Shown one piece after another: positions 51,920 to 61,325 of a stretch of 64,000 bases of DNA. A model generated the notes under the pieces. That model worked only from the letters and a program-made list of their open reading frames with translations. It searched no databases and was not told where the DNA came from. Numbering within the stretch: the stretch's first letter is position 1; each line of letters begins with the position of its first letter. The translations under genes were made by a program, and so were the position numbers. Source of the stretch: EW11 sp035765635 (GTDB lineage Bacteria > Verrucomicrobiota > Verrucomicrobiia > Opitutales > Opitutaceae); contig DASTWZ010000047.1 in assembly GCA_035765635.1 (NCBI GenBank), forward strand, positions 94,210 through 158,209, given 5' to 3'.

Positions 51920-53026
51920 TCAAGCGGCGCTGGTTCCGCGCAGAGTGCCGAGGGAACCACCTTTGACGTATTGCGGTAGAATCAGCGTCTTGCGGGGCAT
52001 GATGGCTTCGCCGCTGATCACCTGCATGATGGGGCGCAGCAACTTCTTCGCGAAGGCATTTGGACTGACCGAGTAGCGGCCTGGGGTTGGCACCAGGGCG
52101 CTGAGAAACGGTTCGTCGTCGCGCGAGATGACCGAGACGTCCCGCGGCACACGCAGCCCGCGTTGGGCGAGCACGCTGATGACCGTGAGATAACTGGCGG
52201 CGTTCGAAACGAGCAGAGCGGTGGGAGGCTGGGAGATTTCGAGGAGACGGTTGAGCGCGCGACTCAGGCTGGCCGGCGAATATTCGTGGTGGACTACAAG
52301 GGGGACCGCGTCGCTGTGGGGCGATTCCCGGACGCCGGCAATGAAACCGGCCTCGCTCTCGGCATCGCCCGCCCGGCCCGTGCGACCATTGAGCAACGCG
52401 ACGCGGCGATGGCCCGCGCTCAAGAGCACGCCAGCGGCGTGGCGGCAGAGCGCGTAGTGATCGAGGTCCGCCTGCGGCAGATCCACACCGGGATGGCATG
52501 ACCCCGCGAGGACGCAGCGAATTCGCTTCTCGGGAAACCAGCGCTGCGTGGCCTCGGTGGCGTTGGCCAAAAGCCAGCAGGCCGCGGGCGATTGGGAGAC
52601 CAGTCGCGCGAGCGCGTTTTCCGGATGCCGCGAAAAATATTTTTGTCCGTCGAAGGCGCGAAGACGAATGCCCTTTTCGCCGAGCAGCGTTTTCAGATGG
52701 TTGACCCAAAGCGAGGTGTACGGGCGCATCTGTTCGAGCGGCTCCGGGGTAAGCAGTGCGACGATGGAAGCGTCCTGATGCGAAGACGCGGAGGTCCTCT
52801 TGCCGCGCGGCACGATGCGGTTGCCCAAGCCGTGCTCGGAGGAGATCAGGCCTTCGCCGCGCAGTTGAACGAGTGCCTTGCGCAGCGTTTTCCGGCTGAC
52901 TTGCAGCGTGCTCGTGAGTGCGCGCTCGCCCGGAAGCCATTCTGTCCAGGCGCCGCGATCGATTTCGTCGCGCAGGAGACCGGCGACTTGATTGGGGAGG
53001 GAATTGAATCTTTGGGGTAAAGACAT
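51920..53026 (-). CDS. GntR-type transcription regulator with LacI-like sensor domain
   Basis: 368 residues from ATG 53026. The N-terminal winged helix (about 1-70: VAGLLRDEIDRGAWTEWLPG, TLQVSRKTLRKALVQLRGEG, LISSEHGLGNRIVP) belongs to the GntR family. The C-terminal part (about 85-368: VALLTPEPLEQMRPYTSLWV, AACWLLANATEATQRWF, HAAGVLLSAGHRRVALLNGR) is a periplasmic-binding-protein fold as in LacI/AraR sensors. It probably binds a sugar. It starts 4 bases after the FAD oxidoreductase stop and precedes glpK, so these may form an operon. ATG 53044, overlapping the upstream gene by 14 bases, is an alternative start. An inverted repeat upstream of the oxidoreductase is a candidate operator. Confidence 0.88.
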   Translation of the reverse strand: MSLPQRFNSLPNQVAGLLRDEIDRGAWTEWLPGERALTSTLQVSRKTLRKALVQLRGEGLISSEHGLGNRIVPRGKRTSASSHQDASIVALLTPEPLEQMRPYTSLWVNHLKTLLGEKGIRLRAFDGQKYFSRHPENALARLVSQSPAACWLLANATEATQRWFPEKRIRCVLAGSCHPGVDLPQADLDHYALCRHAAGVLLSAGHRRVALLNGRTGRAGDAESEAGFIAGVRESPHSDAVPLVVHHEYSPASLSRALNRLLEISQPPTALLVSNAASYLTVISVLAQRGLRVPRDVSVISRDDEPFLSALVPTPGRYSVSPNAFAKKLLRPIMQVISGEAIMPRKTLILPQYVKGGSLGTLRGTSAA

Positions 53027-53030
53027 AGAC

Positions 53031-54599
53031 TCAGACAAGTTCATTTTCCACGGCCTTGTCGATCGGAAGTTCGACAACCTGCCCCGCGCTCTCGAGCGCC
53101 TCGCGAACGCCGGCATAGCCGAGCTCCTGGGTTGGAGCGTTTTCCTGCAATGCCTGGGCCGCGATGATGGCGGCGGATTGGCCGAGGGCCATGAAGACGG
53201 GTTCCATGCGGATCGAGCCGTACGCGATGTGCGAGGCGGATACGCAGGTCGGCACGACGAGGTTTTCGCATTCGCCTCGCCGCGGGAGCAGAGCGCGGAA
53301 GGAAATCGGGTAGGGTTTGAAGCCGGCGGCTTGGACGTCGCCCTCATTCCAGACGCGGCCTTCGCGCACGAGGCGCCGGCAATTGTGCGAATCCATGCCG
53401 TAAGCGCCAAACGCGATCGGATCTTCGACTCGCCGGGTGCCTCGGCAGTCATGTTCCGTCATCACGTAATCGCCGAGCATGCGGCGCGCCTCGCGGACAT
53501 ACAACGCGTGCGGCCAGCCTTCTGTTTCGACGAATTCGTCCCTGGCGAGCCCCCACTCTCCATAGGCGTTGCGCAGGTCGGCGGGGACCTCCGGATCGTT
53601 CGCGAGAAACCACTGCAAGCCTTTCTGGTATGTGACGTGCGCCTGAAAAAGCCTCTCGCGTTCGGCGAACGTGGCTCGAGGCCACCGATGATTACGTCCG
53701 ATGAAATCGGTTGATACGGCGCCGTGGTTGTTCGTGTCGGTCTTGCCGCCGCGAATGGAATCGAACTTGGCGAAGACATCGCGCCAACCGGTGCGGAAGT
53801 AGCGCGCCAGCAGTTCGTATTCAGCCTGATCATACTGGAGCGGTCGTTCGAACGCGCGGCGGTTGTCCGCGACGTTGGTCAGGCACATGCGAAAGTTGTA
53901 CGCCTGGATGCGCTCATCACCGCGGCCTGGCGCGTAATCATCCACCGCCTCGATCCCCGGCAGGAGACCACTGCCGGGCGCGCCCTCGACGCGCCAGGGA
54001 TCGACGGGCGCGTTGAACTGATGGGTCTGCCGGATGACCATGCCGTTGATCGTCTCGCCGTAGACCGCGTTGTCCTCGCGGCCGACGCGATGGCTCACGC
54101 CGGCGGCGGCGAGCAGATCGCCCTCGTAAGTCGCATCGATGAAAACACGGGCGCGCACCACGAGACCGCTGAGCAGGCGGATGGCTTCGATGCGCCGCCC
54201 TTGGAGTCGCACAGATTCGAGATACTCGCGGCGGTAAACCGGAATCTCGTGCTCGCGTAGCCAGTTTTCGAATACGCGCTCGGCGACGTGCGGCTCGAAG
54301 CGCCATTCCTCCGCCTCGCCGTAGTGCCGGCCAACCGCGTGGTAGAACTCACGGGCCAGCCCGCCGAGAGAATCCTTGTTGCCGAAATCCGTCAGGCCCA
54401 GTCCGGAGGCGGAGAGGCCGCCGACGTGATTGCTGTTTTCCAGCACGGCCACGTTGAGTCCGTCGCGACGCGCCTGCACGGCCGCGGTGATGCCGCCCGA
54501 CGTGCCTCCATAGACGCAGAGATCGACGTCGAGCGTATCGCGAGCGTGGTCGTTCCCATGTGGAGCAAAGTAGTGAAGACGCGTGGCCAGAGGGTTCAT
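53031..54599 (-). CDS. FAD-dependent oxidoreductase
   Basis: 522 residues from ATG 54599. An FAD-binding N-terminus has VDLCVYGGTSGGITAAVQAR (about 24-43) and VAVLENSNHVGGLSASGLGL. VFIDATYEGDLLAAAGVS and ETINGMVIRQ are typical of the FAD_oxidored family (pfam12831), frequent in Verrucomicrobia and Planctomycetes. PTCVSASHIAYGSIRMEPVF, then MALGQSAAIIAAQAL is the C-terminal FAD-binding region. The substrate is not known; many relatives are secreted or act on sugars, but no signal peptide is evident here. A GTG at 54617 in frame is possible. It leads the regulator/glpK gene group. Confidence 0.88.
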   Translation of the reverse strand: MNPLATRLHYFAPHGNDHARDTLDVDLCVYGGTSGGITAAVQARRDGLNVAVLENSNHVGGLSASGLGLTDFGNKDSLGGLAREFYHAVGRHYGEAEEWRFEPHVAERVFENWLREHEIPVYRREYLESVRLQGRRIEAIRLLSGLVVRARVFIDATYEGDLLAAAGVSHRVGREDNAVYGETINGMVIRQTHQFNAPVDPWRVEGAPGSGLLPGIEAVDDYAPGRGDERIQAYNFRMCLTNVADNRRAFERPLQYDQAEYELLARYFRTGWRDVFAKFDSIRGGKTDTNNHGAVSTDFIGRNHRWPRATFAERERLFQAHVTYQKGLQWFLANDPEVPADLRNAYGEWGLARDEFVETEGWPHALYVREARRMLGDYVMTEHDCRGTRRVEDPIAFGAYGMDSHNCRRLVREGRVWNEGDVQAAGFKPYPISFRALLPRRGECENLVVPTCVSASHIAYGSIRMEPVFMALGQSAAIIAAQALQENAPTQELGYAGVREALESAGQVVELPIDKAVENELV

Positions 54600-54612
54600 T
54601 TTATAAAGGAGC

Positions 54613-54641
54613 TCCACTGGACTCTTTTTGTAACCAGTGGA
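54613..54641. promoter_or_regulatory. Candidate operator (inverted repeat) upstream of FAD oxidoreductase
   Basis: TCCACTGG at 54613-54620 and CCAGTGGA at 54634-54641 form a perfect 8-base inverted repeat with a 13-base spacer. It lies 14 to 42 bases before the ATG at 54599, overlapping where a promoter or leader is expected. The regulator encoded downstream in the same string is a plausible ligand; this is inference from position and symmetry. Confidence 0.45.
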
Positions 54642-54694
54642 CGAGAGGTTTCTTTTGGAGACCAGTGCGGCGCGGGGGACCCGCGCCGAAGGAA

Positions 54695-54893
54695 GAATGA
54701 AGAAGTAAGAATGCAGAATGGGAACGGCGAAGGCTGAAGGCTGAAAACTGAAGGAGGTGCCGCGGCGCCGATTTTTCCAGCGGTGTCGCCCGCTCCAAGT
54801 TCAGCGGTGGGGTGATTAACGTCATGCGGACGGGCCGGCATCGTTCGTCCGATGCCCGCGGTCTTCCCATTCTGCATTCTCACTTCTTCATTC
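54695..54893. repeat. Long inverted repeat, family F arms with family D inside
   Basis: Arms of 29 bases at 54695-54723 and 54865-54893 (GAATGAAGAAGTAAGAATGC... and its complement) differ at one position. A family D run (GGCGAAGGCTGAAGGCTGAA) lies inside, near 54728. Related AGAATGCAGAATG pieces occur at about 41158 and 42050. It fills much of the 436-base gap between the divergent oxidoreductase and RND genes; no gene was seen there. Confidence 0.85.
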
Positions 54894-55035
54894 TTACTTC
54901 GTCTTCCGCAACCTTGGGTCGTTTGGCTCGTCAGGCGCGGTTATAATCCACCTAGACTTTCCACGCATGTTACCAACTCGCGACCACGCCTCTTCCTCGT
55001 TTTGCCGGTCAAAACGCGGACGGAGCCTGCTTTGT

Positions 55036-56220
55036 ATGAAATACCGCCGCTTTTTTCCTCTGCTCGCCTCGAGCACGGTTGGGTTGGCTCTCGTCGCAGG
55101 GTGCGGCAAAGCCCAGAAACATGCGCGGGGACCGCAGGCGGTGCCGGTGCAAACCGCTCAGGCGCAAAAGCTCGACGTTCCGATTACTTCGATCGCGATC
55201 GGCAGCGTTCAGGCTCTCCGCACGGTGGCAGTCAAATCCCAGGTCGATGGCGTCATCGCCAAGATCAACTTTGCCGAAGGCGACGAAGTGAACGCCGGAG
55301 ACCTCCTGGTCACCATCGACCCGCGGCCTTTCGAAAACATGCTGCGCAGCGCCGAGGCGACGCTGGCGAACGTGAAGGCGCAACTGGCTCAGGCGGAGGC
55401 CGACGCGCAGCGCTACCAGAATCTCGATCAACAGGCCGTCGTATCCAAAGAAGAACTACTGCAATATCAGACCAAGGCGGAGTCCGCGCGAGCCGCGGTC
55501 CAGTCGCAGGAAGCCATCGTGCAGAACGCGAAACTCCAGTTGAGCTACACGGAAATTCGCGCGCCGATTTCCGGTCGCACCGGCCAGTTGAGCCTGCACG
55601 AGGGAGCCTTGATCAAGGCAAACGACGCCTCTCAATCGATCGTCACGATCAACCAGCTCGCTCCCATCTCGGTCGCATACTCCGTTCCCGAGGCGACGTT
55701 GGCTGATATTCGCGAGGCCATCAGCCGCGGCAGCGTTCGAGTGCAATTTGTCCCGCATTCTGGCACGCTCAACCCGAGTCCGGTCGAAGGAAAACTTCAA
55801 TTTATCGACAACACCGTCGATCCGACCACGGGCACGATCGTGTTGAAGGCGCTGGTCGAGAACAAGGATCGCCGGCTCTGGCCGGGTGAGTTCGTCGATG
55901 TGACAACCTACATCGGAGAACAAAAGGGCGCCGTCGTCGTGCCCTCCGCCGCCGTCCAAGTCGGCCAGAGCGGCAGCCAGGTCTTCGTGGTGAAGCCCGA
56001 TCAGACAGTGGAGCTTCGCGAAGTGAAAACAGGACGGCCGTTCGGAACGCGGACAGTCGTGAGCGGGGTGAATGCCGGCGATGTCGTGGTGACCGACGGC
56101 CAGCTCCGTCTTTCGCCCGGAGCGAAGGTGGAAATCAAACCGCTGAGCGATTCAAACAGCGAGGTCGCCAAGGCTGGAGACGGCGCGCAGTCCACCTCGC
56201 CCGTCGAACCCAAATCATAA
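55036..56220 (+). CDS. RND efflux periplasmic adaptor (membrane fusion protein)
   Basis: 394 residues. A lipoprotein signal ends GLALVAGCGK with the lipidated Cys near 23. The biotinyl-lipoyl-like domain is at about 65-110 (VKSQVDGVIAKINFAEGDEV, NAGDLLVTIDPRPF), a short helical hairpin at about 100-175, then beta-barrel domains (APISGRTGQLSLHEGALIKA, QLAPISVAYSVPEATLADIR, ENKDRRLWPGEFVDV, VVPSAAVQVGQSGSQVF). It links the RND pump to an outer-membrane channel; no TolC gene is in the window. Twelve bases separate it from the pump gene. ATG 55036 is chosen over an in-frame ATG at 54967 because it begins the signal peptide. Confidence 0.95.
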   Translation: MKYRRFFPLLASSTVGLALVAGCGKAQKHARGPQAVPVQTAQAQKLDVPITSIAIGSVQALRTVAVKSQVDGVIAKINFAEGDEVNAGDLLVTIDPRPFENMLRSAEATLANVKAQLAQAEADAQRYQNLDQQAVVSKEELLQYQTKAESARAAVQSQEAIVQNAKLQLSYTEIRAPISGRTGQLSLHEGALIKANDASQSIVTINQLAPISVAYSVPEATLADIREAISRGSVRVQFVPHSGTLNPSPVEGKLQFIDNTVDPTTGTIVLKALVENKDRRLWPGEFVDVTTYIGEQKGAVVVPSAAVQVGQSGSQVFVVKPDQTVELREVKTGRPFGTRTVVSGVNAGDVVVTDGQLRLSPGAKVEIKPLSDSNSEVAKAGDGAQSTSPVEPKS

Positions 56221-56232
56221 TCGCCGCACGCA

Positions 56233-59200
56233 ATGAATCTTCCCGAGCTTTGCATTCGCCGGCCCGTGATGACGACGCTGCTCACGGCGGCGCTCTGTAT
56301 CTTTGGCGCGATGGCCTATCGGCTCCTGCCAGTCAGCGACCTGCCCAATGTCGATTTTCCGACGATCGTCGTTTCGGCGAGCCTGCCCGGCGCTACGCCG
56401 GAAACAATGGCCTCGGCCGTCGCCACGCCGCTCGAGCAGCAGCTCTCGACCATCGCCGGCATCGATCAGATGAGTTCGATCAGCACGCTCGGCAGCACGC
56501 AGATTACGCTGCAGTTCGCGCTCGAGCGAAACATCGACGGCGCAGCGCAGGACGTACAGGCGGCGATCGCGGCGGTGCAGCGCCGACTGCCGCAGGAAAT
56601 GCCGGCGCCGCCTTCGTTCCGGAAAACAAATCCCGCGGACCAACCCATTCTCTATCTCTCGCTCAGCTCGCCTTCGCTGCCTTTGTCTCAGGTTGATGAA
56701 TACGCCGAGACGATGCTCTCGCAGCGTATCTCGACGATCGAAGGTGTTTCCCAAGTGCTGGTCTACGGCGCGCAAAAATACGCGGTGCGCGTCCGCCTGG
56801 ATCCGCGATTGCTCGCCGCGCGCGGCATCACGCTCGACGAAGTTCAGACGGCGCTCGCGGCGCACAACGTCAATTTGCCGACCGGACAACTCGACGGACC
56901 GCACCAGGCGTTGACGGTCGTCGCGACGGGCCAGCTCGATCAGGCGAAGGATTTTCGGAACATCATCGTCGCCTACCGAAACGGCGCGCCGGTGCGCTTG
57001 AGCGAACTCGCGGAAGTGATCGACAGCGTGCAGGACAACCGCGTCGCGAGCTGGTATTATCTGAATGGCAAAGGCAATCGCGCCATCGTGCTCGCGGTGC
57101 AGCGTCAACCCGGCGAAAACACCGTCGAGGTGGTCAATCGCGTGCGCGCCGTGCTCCCGGCTTTCCAGGCGCAGCTCCCGCCGTCCGTGCACCTGGAAAT
57201 CCTCCGCGATAAATCCATCGCGGTGCGCGAGTCCGTTCACGATGTGCAATTCACCTTGGGGCTCTCCATCGGCCTGGTGATCCTGGTGATTTTCCTCTTT
57301 CTGCGCGCGCTCTCCGCGACGGTCATCCCAAGCATCGCAATTCCGATGGCGCTGTTGGGCACGTTCATCGTGATGTACCTCTGCGACTACACGCTGGATA
57401 ACTTGTCGCTTCTTGCGCTCACGTTGTCCGTCGGCTTCGTCGTCGACGATGCGATCGTGATGTTGGAAAACATCGTTCGCTACATCGAACAGGGCATGAG
57501 CGTGCGCGAGGCCGCGCTCAAGGGGTCAAAGGAAATTGGCTTCACCATCATTTCGATGACGATCTCGCTCGTCGCGGTGTTCCTTCCGCTGATGTTCATG
57601 GGCGGCATATTGGGGCGCCTGCTCCACGAGTTCGCGGTGACGATCACTGCGTCGATTTTGGTCTCCGGCATCGTCTCGCTCACGCTCACGCCGATGCTGT
57701 GCAGCCGGTTCTTGAAGGAGAATGTCGGCCATTCACAGAAGAAGCACAATCGGCTCTATGATCTGACCGAGCGCGTCTTCGACGGAATGTTACACGCCTA
57801 TGAACGCACGCTGAAAATCTGCCTGCGTCATCGCGGATTCACCGTCGGTGTCGCTGTGTTGATGGCGCTGCTCTCCGTCTACTTGTTCAAGATCGCGCCG
57901 AAAGGTTTCATTCCGACCGACGACCAGGGCGTGGTGATGGTGCAGGTCGAGGCCGCGCAAGATATTTCGTTTAGCGAGATGTATCGTCACCAGGTCGCGG
58001 TCGGCGATCTGATCGCGAAAAATCCCGCCGTCGAAGCGATGCAGTCATCGATGGGCGCGGGCGGTTCATCCACCACAGCAAACGCCGGCCGCGTCATGGT
58101 TCGCCTGAAAGACCGGCGCGAACGTCCACCCGCGTCTGTAGTGGTGCAGGAACTACGTGAGGAACTCGCCGTGATTCCGGGCGTGAAAGTGTACCCGCAG
58201 GTTCCGCCCACGGTGCGAATCGGCGGCATTCAGTCGCGCTCTCTTTATCAAGTCTCGTTCGTCGGCGCGGACCTCAAGGAATTGTACAAGGTCGCCCAGG
58301 ATATGGAGTCGAAGATTCGCGCACTGCCGGAGGTCGTCGACGTGAATTCCGATCTGCAGATTTCCAATCCACAGGTTCGCGTCGACATCCAGCGCGATCG
58401 CGCGGCGACGCTCGGGATCACGCCGGAGCAAATCGAGGACGCGCTCTACAGCGCCTTCGGCACGCGCCAGGTTTCGACGCTCTACACGCAGACGAATCAG
58501 TACTACGTGATCATGGAAGTCGCACCGGAGTTCAGCAGCGATCCGCAGAGTCTCTCGTTGATTTATCTTCGCTCGCGCGGTGGAAAACTCGTCCCGCTTG
58601 ACGCCGTCGCGAAGCTCACGCGCGACGTCGGCCCACTCAGCGTGAATCACCTTGGCCAGGTGCCGGCCGTCACGGTGTCCTTCAACTTGAAGCCGGGAAT
58701 TTCGCTCGGCCAGGCGACGGAAAAGATCGAGGAGATCGCCCGGCGCGAACTGCCGCAGACGATCACATATAGCTTCGTTGGTTCGGCGCAGGCCTTCGCC
58801 GCGTCGACCAAAGGCATCGGGCTGCTGCTCGCGACCGCGGTGCTCGTGATTTATATCGTGTTGGGAATTCTCTATGAAGATTTCATTCACCCGCTGACGA
58901 TTTTGTCCGGCCTGCCGGCGGCGAGTTTCGGCGCGCTCTTCACGCTGTGGGCGTTTCACGAAGAGCTGAACATCATGGGCTACGTTGGCATCATCCTGTT
59001 GATCGGTATCGTGAAGAAGAACGCGATCATGATGATCGATTTCGCGCTCAGTATGCGCGGAACGGATACAGCCGCCGTCCAGGCGGCCGACGCCGCCGAG
59101 AAGGCGATCTTCCAAGCCTGCCTGGTTCGCTTCCGCCCGATCATGATGACGACCTTCGCGGCCTTGGCCGGCGCCATTCCGATCGCGCTCGGCCTCGGTG

Positions 59201-59385
59201 CGGGCGCCGAATCTCGCCGGCCGCTGGGGTTGGCGATTGTCGGCGGGCTGGCGGTTTCCCAGGTTTTGACGCTCTATATAACTCCCGTGATCTATATCTA
59301 CTTGGATCACTTGACGAGCCGCCGAAAAATGAAGCGGAAAAATGTGCAAGTCGTTGCTCCAGAGGTTCCGGTCGAGGTGGGGTAA
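56233..59385 (+). CDS. RND efflux transporter permease (AcrB/MdtB type)
   Basis: 1050 residues, the usual length, with 12 helices and two large periplasmic loops. TM1 follows CIRRPVMTTLLTAALCIFGA. SVSASLPGATPETMASAVATP-like sequence begins the pore domain (SASLPGATPETMASAV). The TM4 proton-relay Asp pair is in LSVGFVVDDAIVMLENIVRY. Further signatures are PKGFIPTDDQGVVMVQVEA, GLLLATAVLVIYIVLGILYE, YVGIILLIGIVKKNAIMMID and PLGLAIVGGLAVSQVLTLYI. The TM4 and ligand regions place it with HAE1-type drug and bile-salt exporters. It works with the adaptor encoded 12 bases upstream. Confidence 0.97.
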   Translation: MNLPELCIRRPVMTTLLTAALCIFGAMAYRLLPVSDLPNVDFPTIVVSASLPGATPETMASAVATPLEQQLSTIAGIDQMSSISTLGSTQITLQFALERNIDGAAQDVQAAIAAVQRRLPQEMPAPPSFRKTNPADQPILYLSLSSPSLPLSQVDEYAETMLSQRISTIEGVSQVLVYGAQKYAVRVRLDPRLLAARGITLDEVQTALAAHNVNLPTGQLDGPHQALTVVATGQLDQAKDFRNIIVAYRNGAPVRLSELAEVIDSVQDNRVASWYYLNGKGNRAIVLAVQRQPGENTVEVVNRVRAVLPAFQAQLPPSVHLEILRDKSIAVRESVHDVQFTLGLSIGLVILVIFLFLRALSATVIPSIAIPMALLGTFIVMYLCDYTLDNLSLLALTLSVGFVVDDAIVMLENIVRYIEQGMSVREAALKGSKEIGFTIISMTISLVAVFLPLMFMGGILGRLLHEFAVTITASILVSGIVSLTLTPMLCSRFLKENVGHSQKKHNRLYDLTERVFDGMLHAYERTLKICLRHRGFTVGVAVLMALLSVYLFKIAPKGFIPTDDQGVVMVQVEAAQDISFSEMYRHQVAVGDLIAKNPAVEAMQSSMGAGGSSTTANAGRVMVRLKDRRERPPASVVVQELREELAVIPGVKVYPQVPPTVRIGGIQSRSLYQVSFVGADLKELYKVAQDMESKIRALPEVVDVNSDLQISNPQVRVDIQRDRAATLGITPEQIEDALYSAFGTRQVSTLYTQTNQYYVIMEVAPEFSSDPQSLSLIYLRSRGGKLVPLDAVAKLTRDVGPLSVNHLGQVPAVTVSFNLKPGISLGQATEKIEEIARRELPQTITYSFVGSAQAFAASTKGIGLLLATAVLVIYIVLGILYEDFIHPLTILSGLPAASFGALFTLWAFHEELNIMGYVGIILLIGIVKKNAIMMIDFALSMRGTDTAAVQAADAAEKAIFQACLVRFRPIMMTTFAALAGAIPIALGLGAGAESRRPLGLAIVGGLAVSQVLTLYITPVIYIYLDHLTSRRKMKRKNVQVVAPEVPVEVG

Positions 59386-59437
59386 GTTGCGGAAACCTTG
59401 CAGTACGCACCCTGTCGTACACATTGATTCTTCCGCT

Positions 59438-60091
59438 ATGAAAACGCCTCTTTTCTTGTGTCTTGCAGCGCTGCTTTGCGCGTCAGTTTCCCGGGCTGAA
59501 CTTTTCCGTCCCGAGACCGTTAACGGAGCCGTCATTGGCGGTGTGGCCGGCGCAATTATCGGCAACAATTCCGGCCACGGAAATGCCGTGCGCGGCGCGG
59601 TGATCGGAGGCTTGGCGGGCGGTCTGATCGGCAGCGCGGTGGCCGACAGCCATGACCATCGTCGTGGGTACTATTCGCCGCGTCGCGATTATGGAAATGT
59701 CCGCATCGGCGTCGGCGTGGGCTATGGCTCGCCGTATTGGGGCCATCGCTACGCGTATCGCGGCGGCTATCATCGGTATCCATATAGCCGATACGGCTTT
59801 GGTCATGGCCGCGGCTACTGGGCTCCGTACACTTCGATTTACTACAGCGCTCCTCTGTATTCGTCGTACGCATACGATGATTATTATGTGACAGAGGCGG
59901 CGCCTCGCACCGTCGCGGTGCCGGTTCCGTCCACGCCCGCTCCGCAGATCACTTATCAACCAAGTGCTGCGCCGCAGACCTCGAACGCCCAGCCCACGAC
60001 CACGCAGAATGCGTCGGTCATCAATAATTATTACAACAGCGGAACGAACAACTCCGCGATGAGTTCGGCCAACAGCCTCTACGGGCGCTGA
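59438..60091 (+). CDS. Exported glycine-zipper protein with Tyr-rich region
   Basis: 217 residues. A signal peptide (PLFLCLAALLCASVSRA) is followed by a glycine zipper at about 29-66 (GAVIGGVAGAIIGNNSGHGN, VRGAVIGGLAGGLIG), a motif that inserts in or associates with membranes. A Tyr/Gly/Arg-rich segment (YWGHRYAYRGGYHRYPYSRY) follows, then a Thr/Pro/Gln/Asn tail. Such proteins sit in the outer envelope of many proteobacteria and Verrucomicrobia; the function is unknown. A terminator follows. It starts 52 bases after the RND gene and may be separately transcribed. Confidence 0.8.
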   Translation: MKTPLFLCLAALLCASVSRAELFRPETVNGAVIGGVAGAIIGNNSGHGNAVRGAVIGGLAGGLIGSAVADSHDHRRGYYSPRRDYGNVRIGVGVGYGSPYWGHRYAYRGGYHRYPYSRYGFGHGRGYWAPYTSIYYSAPLYSSYAYDDYYVTEAAPRTVAVPVPSTPAPQITYQPSAAPQTSNAQPTTTQNASVINNYYNSGTNNSAMSSANSLYGR

Positions 60092-60111
60092 GCGCTTTTT
60101 GATTTTTTTCC

Positions 60112-60147
60112 GCCGCTGTTCACGAACGTGACAGCGGCAATTCTTTT
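60112..60147 (+). terminator. Rho-independent terminator
   Basis: GCCGCTGT pairs with ACAGCGGC, extended after a one-base bulge by CAC/GTG around a GAAC loop. AATTCTTTT follows. It lies 20 bases after the glycine-zipper gene stop and just before the lpoB-like gene. Confidence 0.75.
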
Positions 60148-60156
60148 CCAACACCA

Positions 60157-60789
60157 ATGAACACAAACCTTCCTCGTTATCTTGTTCTTTGCGGCGCGAC
60201 GGCTGCGGCATTTTTGTCCGGCTGCGCGAACCAAGGCGTGCAAAACCCGTCGGGCGTTCCGGTCACGGAAATGCGCCCGGAGGAGCGCGGCTTCGTCGCC
60301 GGCACCGGCGTCGAATCGCAAGACTTGGTCACCGTCACGGACAAGATGGCGCGCAGCATTCTGAGCATTCCGCAGATCACGCAGGCGAAAGGCACGCCGC
60401 GCATCGTCCTCGACCCGGTGATCAACGAAACCCGTTTTCCCGTGAACAAGGACATTTTCCTCACGCGAATTCGCACGCAGCTGAACTCGAAAGCCATGGG
60501 CCGCGTGCTCTTCCTCGCGCGTGATCGCATGGCCGCCCTCGAGAAGGAACAGGAGTTGAAGAAGAGCGGCGCGGTGACTGCGAGCAGCGACCCGAACGTC
60601 GTCGAGTTCAAAGGCGCGGACTTTTTCCTGACGGGTAAACTCCAGGGCATGTCGACGCGCACGAGCCAGGGCGTGAGCGATTATATTCTCTACAGCTTCC
60701 AGCTCATCGATGCGCGCACCAGCGACATCATTTGGGAAGACTCGGCCGAAATCAAAAAGCAGGGCCTCGAAGACGCCGCCTACCGCTAA
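60157..60789 (+). CDS. Penicillin-binding-protein activator LpoB-like lipoprotein
   Basis: 210 residues. A lipoprotein signal ends AAAFLSGCANQ (Cys about 25). The mature domain (QDLVTVTDKMARSILSIPQI, PRIVLDPVINETRFPVNKDI, FLTRIRTQLNSKAMGRVLFL, FKGADFFLTGKLQGMSTRTS, LIDARTSDIIWEDSAEIK) matches LpoB, an outer-membrane lipoprotein that activates PBP1B in peptidoglycan synthesis. The long N-terminal flexible region of E. coli LpoB is shorter here. It is followed 46 bases later by a YcfL-like gene, as near lpoB in E. coli. No PBP1B gene is in the window. Confidence 0.9.
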   Translation: MNTNLPRYLVLCGATAAAFLSGCANQGVQNPSGVPVTEMRPEERGFVAGTGVESQDLVTVTDKMARSILSIPQITQAKGTPRIVLDPVINETRFPVNKDIFLTRIRTQLNSKAMGRVLFLARDRMAALEKEQELKKSGAVTASSDPNVVEFKGADFFLTGKLQGMSTRTSQGVSDYILYSFQLIDARTSDIIWEDSAEIKKQGLEDAAYR

Positions 60790-60835
60790 ACTCAGGCAAC
60801 TCGGCGACACCCCACATGTCGCTAGATCCGACACC

Positions 60836-61252
60836 ATGAACAAAGCCGTATTTTTCTTCGTCTCTGCCGCCGGGCTCGCCGGCCTCGCTGGCTGCCAATC
60901 GGAACCGGGTCCGTTCCTTCCGCAGGATACCACCAAGTACACCATCGAAAACACGGAGAAATTCGTGCTGATGGACAAACGCGTGCAGTACTCCGTGACG
61001 TGCACGGGTCTGCAGGAACGCATCACGCCCGAGGGTCGTCTCGAGGTCGTGGCCAATGTCAAGAATCGCGAGAACCGTCGCATCCAGGTCCAGATCAGCT
61101 GCGCCTTCAAAGACGATCAGAACTTCAGCCTGAACGACGAAACGCCTTGGCAAACCTTGATCCTCGGGGAAAACGCCACCGAGTCCGTGCGCTTCACCGC
61201 GATGACGCCGCAAGCGAAGAAGTACACGATTCGCGTGCGCGAAGCGCGCTGA
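60836..61252 (+). CDS. YcfL-like (DUF1425) lipoprotein
   Basis: 138 residues. The lipoprotein signal ends GLAGLAGCQS (Cys about 20). The mature part (EKFVLMDKRVQYSVTCTGLQ, GRLEVVANVKNRENRRIQVQ, DETPWQTLILGENATESVRF) matches the DUF1425/YcfL fold. YcfL is the usual neighbour of LpoB, with no established function. Start: ATG 60836; in-frame ATG 60710 lies inside the LpoB gene. Confidence 0.87.
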   Translation: MNKAVFFFVSAAGLAGLAGCQSEPGPFLPQDTTKYTIENTEKFVLMDKRVQYSVTCTGLQERITPEGRLEVVANVKNRENRRIQVQISCAFKDDQNFSLNDETPWQTLILGENATESVRFTAMTPQAKKYTIRVREAR

Positions 61253-61325
61253 CCTGTATCGAAAACTTCAATACGCCGGCCGCGGCCGCTTGCCCTGACC
61301 GATTCGTCGCCGGCGTCTTCTTCCA

